A DNA stretch of 64,000 nucleotides from Xylanimicrobium pachnodae JCM 13526 = NBRC 107786 (GTDB lineage Bacteria; Actinomycetota; Actinomycetes; Actinomycetales; Cellulomonadaceae), in NCBI GenBank assembly GCA_001592145.1, contig BCWJ01000001.1, positions 267,594-331,593 of the forward strand, written 5' to 3'. Position 1 is the first letter of the stretch; every line of letters starts with the position of its first letter. The notes below the pieces were generated by a model that worked only from the letters and a program-made list of their open reading frames with translations, was not told the origin of the DNA and ran no database searches. The translations under genes and the position numbers were made by a program. Below are positions 58,132-64,000 of this stretch, piece after piece.

Positions 58132-58569
58132 ATGACGACGACGGACCCGCGGGCCGACGCGCTCGTCGACGCGATCGGCCGGCTCACCTTCGAGGCGATG
58201 GGCGCGCTGACGCACCTGGCCGGGGAGCTCGACCTGTCCCTGACGCAGCTCCGGGTGCTCGGCATCCTGCGCGACCGCAGGATGCGCATGGCCGACCTCG
58301 CCGACTACCTCGGCCTGGAGAGGTCCACGCTGAGCGGGCTCGTCTCGCGCGCCGAGAAGCGGGGGCTCGTGGCGCGCGCGCCCGGCACGGGTGACGGGCG
58401 CGCCGTCGACGTCTACCTCACCGACGTCGGGCAGCAGGCGCTGGCAGCCGGGCTCCGCGACTTCGCGCAGGCGATGGACCCGCTCGTCTCCCGGCTGGAC
58501 GAGGGCGAGGGGGCGACCCTGCTCCGGCTCCTGGCCCGGATGTTCCCGGACGAGTCGCTGGACCGGTGA
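58132..58569 (+). CDS. MarR-family transcriptional regulator
   Basis: A 145-residue winged-helix MarR protein: LSLTQLRVLGILRDRRMRMADLADYLGLERSTLSGLVSRAEKRG-type HTH in the middle (about residues 36-80) and the wing RAPGTGDGRAVDVYLTDVG. It is divergent from the oxidoreductase gene with two matching operators between, so it is likely an autorepressor that responds to a phenolic or quinone ligand. Confidence 0.9.
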   Translation: MTTTDPRADALVDAIGRLTFEAMGALTHLAGELDLSLTQLRVLGILRDRRMRMADLADYLGLERSTLSGLVSRAEKRGLVARAPGTGDGRAVDVYLTDVGQQALAAGLRDFAQAMDPLVSRLDEGEGATLLRLLARMFPDESLDR

Positions 58570-58675
58570 TCACCGGCGCTGGCGTCCCGCCGCGGCGCAC
58601 GATGCGTGCGTGACCTGCGCGCGCCGTGAGCGAACACGGTTGATCGGCGGAGGGACCGCCCCCCAGGGTGGGGCC

Positions 58676-59653
58676 ATGAGACTCCTGGTCCTGGGTGGCA
58701 CCGCGTTCCTGTCGCGTGCGGTCGCGGAGGTGGGTGTCGCGCGCGGTCACGACGTCGTCACGGTGAGCCGCGGGCGCTCGGGCACGGCGCCCGACGGCGC
58801 CCGGGCCGTGATCGCCGACCGCGACGAGGGCCTGCCGGACGAGCTGAGAGCGCAGCCGTTCGACGCCGTCGTCGACGTCGCCCGGTTCACCGCTCAGGTG
58901 CGCGACGCGGTCGGGGCGTGGCCGGACGCGCACCGGGTGTTCGTCTCCACGATCAGCGTCTACGCCGATACCGCCACGGCGTCGGGCGGCCCCGGAACGC
59001 TGCCGCTGCTCGCACCGCTCACCGACGACGCCAGCGAGGACCCCGAGGCGTACGGCCGGCTCAAGGTCGCCTGTGAGGACCTCGTCCGGGCGGCCGTGCC
59101 GTCGGCGACCATCGTGCGCCCGGGCCTGATCGTCGGGCCGGGCGACCCGACGGGCCGCTTCACCTACTGGCCGGCGCGCCTTGCACGCGCCGCCTCGGAC
59201 GGCGGTGATGTTCTCGCCCCAGGGGACCCTGCGGACGCGGTGCAGGTGATCGACGTGCGCGACCTGGCCGAGTGGATCGTGACGCTCGCCCAGCGGCGCA
59301 CGGCCGGCACGTTCGACGCCGTGGGCCCGTCCGTGCCGCTCGGCAGGCTGCTCGACGACGTCGCGGCGGGCGTCGGCGTCACTCCGGCCTTCCGCTGGGT
59401 CGCGCGCGCAGCGCTCGAGGCGGCCGGCGTCGTGCCGTGGGCCGGGCCGCGCTCGGTCCCGCTGTGGCTGCCGCGACCCGAGTTCGACGGCATGCTCGCC
59501 CACGACGACGCGCCCGCGCGGGCCGCCGGGCTGCGCACGCGGCCGGTCGCGGACACGGCCCGGGACACGCTCGCCTGGTTGCGCGCCACCCCCGGTGCCA
59601 CGGTCACGGGTCTCACGGCGGCGGAGGAGGCGGCCGTCCTGGCGGGGAGGTGA
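58676..59653 (+). CDS. NAD-dependent epimerase/dehydratase-like (atypical SDR) protein
   Basis: A 325-residue atypical short-chain dehydrogenase. The nucleotide-binding motif LVLGGTAFLSRAVAEVGVARGHDV is at the N-terminus with GxxFxxR spacing, as in isoflavone-reductase-like or mRNA-binding SDRs. VFVSTISVYADTA is the active-site-like region, with PEAYGRLKVACE giving Tyr-xxx-Lys. VDVARFTAQVRDA and IVRPGLIVGPGDPTGRFTYW follow the family pattern. Substrate unknown. The ATG at 58676 lies in GGGTGGGGCC with no strong ribosome-binding site. Confidence 0.85.
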   Translation: MRLLVLGGTAFLSRAVAEVGVARGHDVVTVSRGRSGTAPDGARAVIADRDEGLPDELRAQPFDAVVDVARFTAQVRDAVGAWPDAHRVFVSTISVYADTATASGGPGTLPLLAPLTDDASEDPEAYGRLKVACEDLVRAAVPSATIVRPGLIVGPGDPTGRFTYWPARLARAASDGGDVLAPGDPADAVQVIDVRDLAEWIVTLAQRRTAGTFDAVGPSVPLGRLLDDVAAGVGVTPAFRWVARAALEAAGVVPWAGPRSVPLWLPRPEFDGMLAHDDAPARAAGLRTRPVADTARDTLAWLRATPGATVTGLTAAEEAAVLAGR

Positions 59654-59726
59654 GCGGACGGCGTGGCACCGCGCCGGGCGAGGGAGGGCTGGGCGAGGGA
59701 GGGCCGGGCGAGGCAGGCCCGACGGG

Positions 59727-60830
59727 TCATGCGCCCGTGCCCAGGGCGACGGTCCCGGCGTCGCCGTCGATGGTGACCAGGTCGCCGTCGTGGATCCGGT
59801 CCAGGGCACCCGGGATGCCGAGGACGGCCGGGATGGCGAGCTCGCGGGCCACGATCGCGGCGTGCGAGAGCATGCCGCCCGTGCGGGTGACCACCCCCGC
59901 GGCGACGGCGAGCAGCGGGGTCCAGGCGGGATCGGTGTACGGGCACACGAGGATGTCGCCGGGGCGCACGCTTCCGAAGTCCGCGGGGCCCCGGACGATG
60001 CGCGCCGGACCGGTGGCGACGCCGGAGCTGCCCGGGCTGCCGCGCAGCGTCGACTCGGCGGGGGTCGCGGCGTGGGGCGCGGCGGGGGTCGCGGCGCGGG
60101 TGGGCGTGGCTGCCTCAGGCAGTGGTGCCGTGATCGGGCGGGCCTGCACGATCCAGATCACGCCGCCCGAGATGGCCCACTCGATGTCCTGGCGGTCGCC
60201 CAGCACCGCGGTCACGGCCCGGCCCAGTGCCACGAGCCCGGCCACGGCGCCGTCGTCCAGGACGCGGGCGACGCCGTCGGTGCTGTCGCCGGGGCGGTGG
60301 TCGACGGTCCCGTCCGGGGCGACCCGGTAGCGGTCCGGTGTGACGTGACCCTCGACGACGGCGGTGCCGAGGCCGGGGGCGGCCTCGATGACGGTGCGCG
60401 CGCCGGTGACGAACATGACCCCGGCGGCGTCGGCGTGGATCAGGCGCTGCACGATCACGGCCATGCGCGGCTCGCCGGCGCCCAGGCGTTTCCGGTACGC
60501 GGTCGCGCCTGGCGAGGTGAGCGAGGCCAGGCAGGTGCGGACGGCGTCGGCGACCTCGGCCGGGGTGCGGGCGCCGAGCACGGTCGCGTGCTGCCCGGCC
60601 ATCGACGCCTCGGGGGAGTCCTCGCCGTCGGCGGAGGAGCGCACGGCCACGGGACCGGGTGCCAGCGTGCTCCAGGCGGCGTGCGCGTCGCGTGCCAGGT
60701 CGCCTGGGTCGGAGCCGAACGGCAGCACCACGCCGTCGGGCACGGGCAGGCCCGCGGAGAGCAGGCGTCCCAGGGTGGCGGCCTTGGCACCGCACCGGCC
60801 CGGGTCCGCGCCGCGCAGGGGGATCAGCAT
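59727..60830 (-). CDS. short PEP-synthase/PPDK-like protein (ATP-grasp plus phosphohistidine domain)
   Basis: A 367-residue protein. The N-terminal ATP-grasp half has CGAKAATLGRLLSAGLPVPDG, AVRSSADGEDSPEASMAGQH and ISGGVIWIVQARPI; a Pro/Ala-rich linker leads to the swivelling domain with the phospho-acceptor His in TRTGGMLSHAAIVARELAIP. The C-terminal PEP/pyruvate barrel of PPDK or the substrate domain of rifampin phosphotransferase is absent. It resembles the truncated PpdK-like proteins of actinobacteria. It might pass phosphate to another protein or small molecule. The start at 60830 lacks a clear ribosome-binding site and lies beside operator-like repeats. Confidence 0.78.
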   Translation of the reverse strand: MLIPLRGADPGRCGAKAATLGRLLSAGLPVPDGVVLPFGSDPGDLARDAHAAWSTLAPGPVAVRSSADGEDSPEASMAGQHATVLGARTPAEVADAVRTCLASLTSPGATAYRKRLGAGEPRMAVIVQRLIHADAAGVMFVTGARTVIEAAPGLGTAVVEGHVTPDRYRVAPDGTVDHRPGDSTDGVARVLDDGAVAGLVALGRAVTAVLGDRQDIEWAISGGVIWIVQARPITAPLPEAATPTRAATPAAPHAATPAESTLRGSPGSSGVATGPARIVRGPADFGSVRPGDILVCPYTDPAWTPLLAVAAGVVTRTGGMLSHAAIVARELAIPAVLGIPGALDRIHDGDLVTIDGDAGTVALGTGA

Positions 60831-60833
60831 GAC

Positions 60834-60863
60834 ATCAACAATCAGTTGACAACGTTTCGTTGA
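60834..60863. promoter_or_regulatory. TCAAC/GTTGA repeat operator between the PEP-synthase-like gene and the HTH pair
   Basis: ATCAAC (60834-60839), GTTGAC (60845-60850) and GTTGAT (60859-60864) are half-sites of one sequence in alternating orientation within 30 bp, in the 50-bp divergent gap. One of the two downstream HTH proteins is the natural candidate to bind. Confidence 0.5.
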
Positions 60864-60880
60864 TTCTGAACCATGAGGGC

Positions 60881-61228
60881 ATGGAACGCAACGCCGAGCA
60901 CGCCGCCGCAGCACGGTCCCGGGTCGCCCGCGAACACCTCGCGGCGCTCCCGGACGTCCCCGCCGCGCCGACGACGCCGCCGCCGTCGGCGATCGACCTG
61001 ATCCACCTCACCCTGCGGCGGTCGGCCGAACGCACCCCGGAGGACCTCACCCACGCGCTGACGCTGCTCGCCGAAGCACGCGCCGAGGTGGACGGCCTGG
61101 AGGCCGGGCTGCTGTTCGCGGCCCGCAGCGCGGACCTGACCTGGGCGCAGATCGCCGACGCCATGGGGTTCAGGTCCCCGCAGGCGTGCCAGCAGCACTT
61201 CACGCGGCTCCTGGCACGGCTGCCATGA
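60881..61228 (+). CDS. small HTH-type DNA-binding protein
   Basis: A 115-residue helical protein; the C-terminal LTWAQIADAMGFRSPQACQQHFTRL (about residues 87-110, split) is a convincing helix-turn-helix. The stop overlaps the next gene's start (ATGA). It is divergent from the PEP-synthase-like gene and likely regulates it. ATG 60881 is used; TTG 60860 in frame is an alternative. Confidence 0.72.
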   Translation: MERNAEHAAAARSRVAREHLAALPDVPAAPTTPPPSAIDLIHLTLRRSAERTPEDLTHALTLLAEARAEVDGLEAGLLFAARSADLTWAQIADAMGFRSPQACQQHFTRLLARLP

Positions 61229-61845
61229 GCCTCCTGCTCGCGCTGCACGGCGTCCGCCTGGCGGGGATGGCCGACGACGACGCCGTGGCCGACCGGTTCG
61301 CCCTCCCGCCCGCGGAGGCCACGCGCGCGCTGCGGGACGCCCACGACCGCGGCTGGGTCCAGCGCGCCGAGTTCGCCGGGACCGCGGGGTGGTGGCTCAC
61401 CGACGCCGGTCGGGGCGAGAACGAGCGCCTGCTCGCCGCCGAGCTCGACGTAGTCCCCGGCGGCCGCGCGGGCGTCGTCAACGTCTACGACGACTTCCTG
61501 CCTCTCAACGCCCGGCTGCAGCAGGCCGTGACGAACTGGCAGCTCCGACCCGAGGGGGACCGGCTCGCCCCCAACGACCACACCGACGACCGGTGGGACG
61601 ACGCCGTGCTCGACGAGCTCGCGGCGATCGGCCGCGCGCTCACCCCGCTGGTTGCGCGCCTGACGGGCACCCTCGACCGGTTCGCCGGGTACGACGTCCG
61701 GTTCGGCCGCGCGCTGGCTCGCGCCTGGCGCGGGGACCACGCGTGGGTGGACGGCAGCGGCGTCGACTCGTGCCACCGCGTGTGGTTCGAGCTCCACGAG
61801 GACTTGGTGGCCACCCTGGGCATCGACCGGGCGGCGCCGACGTGA
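61225..61845 (+). CDS. winged-helix regulator-like protein
   Basis: A 206-residue protein. The N-terminal DDDAVADRFALPPAEATRALRDAHDRGWVQRAEFAG is a winged-helix-like domain followed by WWLTDAGRGEN (the wing), as in MarR/PadR-like proteins; the C-terminal 120 residues are a helical domain with conserved-looking DDRWDDAVLDEL, GYDVRFGRALAR and DSCHRVWFELHEDLV. It is co-translated with the small HTH gene (ATGA). The pair probably senses a metabolite and controls the divergent phosphotransfer gene. Confidence 0.7.
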   Translation: MSLLLALHGVRLAGMADDDAVADRFALPPAEATRALRDAHDRGWVQRAEFAGTAGWWLTDAGRGENERLLAAELDVVPGGRAGVVNVYDDFLPLNARLQQAVTNWQLRPEGDRLAPNDHTDDRWDDAVLDELAAIGRALTPLVARLTGTLDRFAGYDVRFGRALARAWRGDHAWVDGSGVDSCHRVWFELHEDLVATLGIDRAAPT

Positions 61846-61881
61846 GGCGTGAGCCATGAGCGTGGCGCACCGGGGCTCGGA

Positions 61882-62934
61882 TCAGCGGGCGCGGCGGTAG
61901 CGGCCCCACGCGATGATGGCGGAAGCCACGGACAGTGCCGCCCAGGAGGCGGTGATCCAGACGCCGGTGCCACCCGGGCCCCCGTCGGCCAGGTGCAGCG
62001 CGAGAAGCGCGGCCGCGAGCACGCTCGCGCCGATCCAGTAGAGGGACTCGCGGCGGGCCTTCACGCCGGGGCGTCGCGCGAACCGTGAGGCGTACTCGCC
62101 CGGCGTGCCGAACTCGTCGGCGAGCGAGGTACCGGCGTCCGCCGCGTGCTGGCGCGCCTCGGCGACGATCGCGTCGACGTCATGCCCGGTGACGTCGTGG
62201 CGCTCCCGCAATGCGCGGGCGAGCTGTTCCAGCCAGAGGGTGTCGTCGACGTCGCCGCGGGGGCGTGGCGGGGACGCGGGGCTTCGCCAGAGCTTCGCGA
62301 CGAGCACGATCACGGCCAGCCACCCGCCGGCGAGCGCGACGCTCCACCACGCGCTGACGTCCGCGGAGCCGCCGACCTCGCCCGTCCCGAGGAACAGCCC
62401 GGCCGTCACCGCGGTGGTCAGGGCGAGCGCCACCGCGCCGGCGACGACGCCGGGCACGAACCCCCACCGGAGGTTCGCCCGCTCGTACGCGCCCCGGACG
62501 GCGCCGACGCCGCACGCGAGAGCGACCGTCCCGGCCACGATGCCGGGCGTCATGGGAACCGTGCCACCGTCGAGGAAGCCGATCACGGCCAGGATCGCGG
62601 CGATCATCGCCGCGACGCCCAGTGCCAGGAGGACGAGGTCGCGCAGCGAGGTCGGGGGTTCGACGGCGACGGTCGGCACGCCGTCCTCCTGCCAGGTGCG
62701 CCGTTGCCCGGCGACCCACTCCAGCGGGTCGCCGTAGAGGTCTCGCGGCGACTCCCCGGACCGGCCGACCTGGACGGCCACGTCGTCGAGCGCCGTGAAC
62801 CAGACGTCCTCGCGGATGCCGTCGAGCACGAAGCGTGCCGCGGCTCTCCGCGCCCAGTCTGCGTCGGCACTCTCGCCGCGGGCCGCCACGAACGCGGCGA
62901 CGACGTCGTCCATGGTGCGGGTGCTGTCACTCAT
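61882..62934 (-). CDS. multi-pass membrane protein of a PadR operon (HAAS-like N-terminus)
   Basis: A 350-residue protein. The N-terminal helical domain (DVVAAFVAARGESADADWARRAAARFVLDGIREDVW-type) and the pairing with PadR fit HAAS-domain signalling/permease-like proteins. Six or so hydrophobic segments follow (VLLALGVAAMIAAILAVIGFL, VAGTVALACGVGAV, GAVALALTTAVTAGLFLG, VALAGGWLAVIVLVAKLW, and two near the C-terminus). The ATG at 62934 overlaps the PadR stop (ATGA). Function unknown; probably an envelope-stress or drug-response gene. Confidence 0.75.
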   Translation of the reverse strand: MSDSTRTMDDVVAAFVAARGESADADWARRAAARFVLDGIREDVWFTALDDVAVQVGRSGESPRDLYGDPLEWVAGQRRTWQEDGVPTVAVEPPTSLRDLVLLALGVAAMIAAILAVIGFLDGGTVPMTPGIVAGTVALACGVGAVRGAYERANLRWGFVPGVVAGAVALALTTAVTAGLFLGTGEVGGSADVSAWWSVALAGGWLAVIVLVAKLWRSPASPPRPRGDVDDTLWLEQLARALRERHDVTGHDVDAIVAEARQHAADAGTSLADEFGTPGEYASRFARRPGVKARRESLYWIGASVLAAALLALHLADGGPGGTGVWITASWAALSVASAIIAWGRYRRAR

Positions 62935-63272
62935 CGGTTGGTCCTCTCGGTGCGCGGGTCGTTCAGGGAGGCGACGAGCGTCCCCCAGGATCGACGTTCT
63001 TCGTCGAGCCGGTCGTGCCCCTGGTCGGTGAGCTCGTAGGCCTTGCGTCCGGGTCCCTTCTCGCCCTGCACCCACGATGCGACGACGGAGCCGTCGCCCT
63101 CAAGGGCCCCGAGCAGTGGGTACAGCGATCCGCCCTTGGGGCGACCCAGCCCACGCTCCGCCAGTGCGACGGCGATGCCGTAACCGTGGAGCGGTCCAGG
63201 TTCGAGGACCGCGAGGATGGCTGTCCCCAGGAGTGCTCGGACCCAGGGGCCGGGCCATTTAGGTTCGTCCAT
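62931..63272 (-). CDS. PadR-family transcriptional regulator
   Basis: A 113-residue PadR protein with the winged helix LGTAILAVLEPGPLHGYGIAVALAERG, LYPLLGALEGDGSVVASW and the wing GPGRKAYELTDQGHDRL. It starts an operon with the membrane protein. A perfect 16-bp palindrome lies 15 bp upstream (63288-63303) and is a good autoregulatory site. Confidence 0.92.
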   Translation of the reverse strand: MDEPKWPGPWVRALLGTAILAVLEPGPLHGYGIAVALAERGLGRPKGGSLYPLLGALEGDGSVVASWVQGEKGPGRKAYELTDQGHDRLDEERRSWGTLVASLNDPRTERTNR

Positions 63273-63287
63273 GTACCTAAGTATGTA

Positions 63288-63303
63288 GGCTATCTAGATA
63301 GCC
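63288..63303. promoter_or_regulatory. perfect palindrome GGCTATCTAGATAGCC, PadR operator
   Basis: A 16-bp perfect dyad 15 bp upstream of the padR start, adjacent to a TACCTAAGTATGTAGG stretch with extra ATGTA half-sites (63271-63287). The AT-rich core and place are typical of a PadR autoregulatory site. Confidence 0.72.
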
Positions 63304-63341
63304 CCGCAAGCCCTCGCCGGCGCACGTGGGACGCTGTCTCC

Positions 63342-63928
63342 GTGACCGGCTTCGACGTGATTACGCATGACGGCGACCCGCACCGCGTCGCCACGATCCT
63401 GCCCGGATCCGGCTACACAGCACAGGGACCGCTGCTCTGGTTCGCTAGATCGGTGTTGCGCGACACCGGGTGGTCGCTCCGCACGGTCGTCTGGAGCGAA
63501 CCGGTCCGTTCTCGTGACGAGGCGGACGATGTTTACGACGGCGTCGTGCGCGCGGGCGTTCATGCGGCACCGAGCGCCCAACTCTCATCGTCGGCAAGTC
63601 GCTCGGGACCCTTGCCCTCCCTGTGGCCGTCGAGCTCGGACTCCCGGGCGCATGGATCACGCCGATCATGTCCCCTCAAGGTGACGCGCGAGTTCGCGAT
63701 GGCGTGCTCGCTTTGGCGACCCGCCCGCGAGTCCCGGCGCTGCTCGCTGGCGGTACCAGCGACCACCTGTGGGACAAAGACATCGCCGCGCGCTCGGGCG
63801 CGAGAGTCGTGGAGTTTGCCGATGCCGACCACGCTTTGGCTGTGCCCGGGAACTGGAAGCGAACTGTCGAGATTCTCGAAGAAGTGACGGCAGCCGTTGC
63901 CGAACTGGCTGCAGCGCTCGCCTCGTGA
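63342..63928 (+). pseudogene. alpha/beta-hydrolase-like gene with an apparent frameshift
   Basis: The N-terminal part (GTG 63342; DVITHDGDPHRVATILPGSGYTAQGPLLW) and the C-terminal part (LIVGKSLGTLALPVAVELG with the nucleophile in GKSLGT, then LLAGGTSDHLWD and the catalytic His in DADHAL) make one small hydrolase of about 195 residues, but are in different frames. The switch is needed between about 63545 and 63575, and a single-base deletion there would explain it. It may be a decayed gene or a sequencing error. No partner gene is visible before the window ends. Confidence 0.7.
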
Positions 63929-64000
63929 CGCCCGACTCCCCGCCGTCGTCACGCGCAGAGGTCGACTCCGACCCGGACATACCCTCTGGCCGCTAACCTC

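Noticed and set aside
59679..59715. Short direct repeats GGGCGAGGGAGGGC as an attachment site
   Set aside because: Only three imperfect short copies right after a stop codon, with no integrase or second copy; simple sequence slippage is enough.

Overview
This 64 kb window comes from a high-GC (roughly 73% by eye) actinobacterial chromosome. Gene content (monomeric NADP isocitrate dehydrogenase, purF-purM-DUF3073-bldC block, Nudix, CrcB pair, ExeM/NucH nuclease with chitin-binding modules), frequent GTG and leaderless starts, and dispersed hairpins with the core TTTCGACAGGCTCAACC suggest a member of Micrococcales, possibly of the Promicromonosporaceae or Cellulomonadaceae. The taxonomic call is inference.

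Layout. 0-16 kb is core metabolism: a TetR/acyl-CoA dehydrogenase pair, purL, an esterase lipoprotein, icd, a SAM-IV riboswitch in front of a luciferase-like flavin monooxygenase, a gamma carbonic anhydrase, a GNAT enzyme, a formate/nitrite-type channel and an RNase II-like protein. 16-24 kb is exported: a 1,586-residue nuclease plus 5'-nucleotidase fusion, and a six-ChW-repeat NlpC/P60 hydrolase translationally coupled to a lipoprotein. 24-28.5 kb holds purF, purM, DUF3073, bldC and two small envelope genes, followed by tRNA-Phe, tRNA-Asp and tRNA-Glu. 29-32.6 kb holds a zincin, galE, a VanY-like peptidase and a glycerophosphodiesterase.

32,764-41,924 is an integrated element of about 9.1 kb in the 3' half of tRNA-Lys(TTT), bounded by 39-bp direct repeats. 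It has integrase, excisionase-like and repressor genes, a primase-polymerase, a P4-like ATPase carrying iteron-like repeats in its 3' end, and an HK97-type major capsid gene preceded by a scaffold-like gene. It has no portal, terminase, tail or lysis gene. I read it as a capsid-encoding phage satellite, comparable in size and plan to phiRv1/phiRv2-type elements.

42-49 kb holds an ABC ATPase with a membrane partner, a Nudix hydrolase, a DAHP synthase preceded by an aromatic-rich leader peptide and terminator (attenuator), an FAD-dependent reductase and a DUF4064-like membrane protein.

48.4-56 kb is a fluoride-response island with three fluoride (crcB-motif) riboswitches: one before usp-crcB-crcB, one before eno-MFS, and a divergent one before a coupled pair of MutS-like ATPases that lack mismatch-binding domains. 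56-64 kb holds an iron-box-controlled SIP-like protein, a DUF1540 protein, an oxidoreductase/MarR divergon, an NAD-dependent epimerase, a short PEP-synthase-like protein divergent from two HTH-type genes, a PadR-controlled membrane protein, and a frameshifted alpha/beta hydrolase at the right edge.
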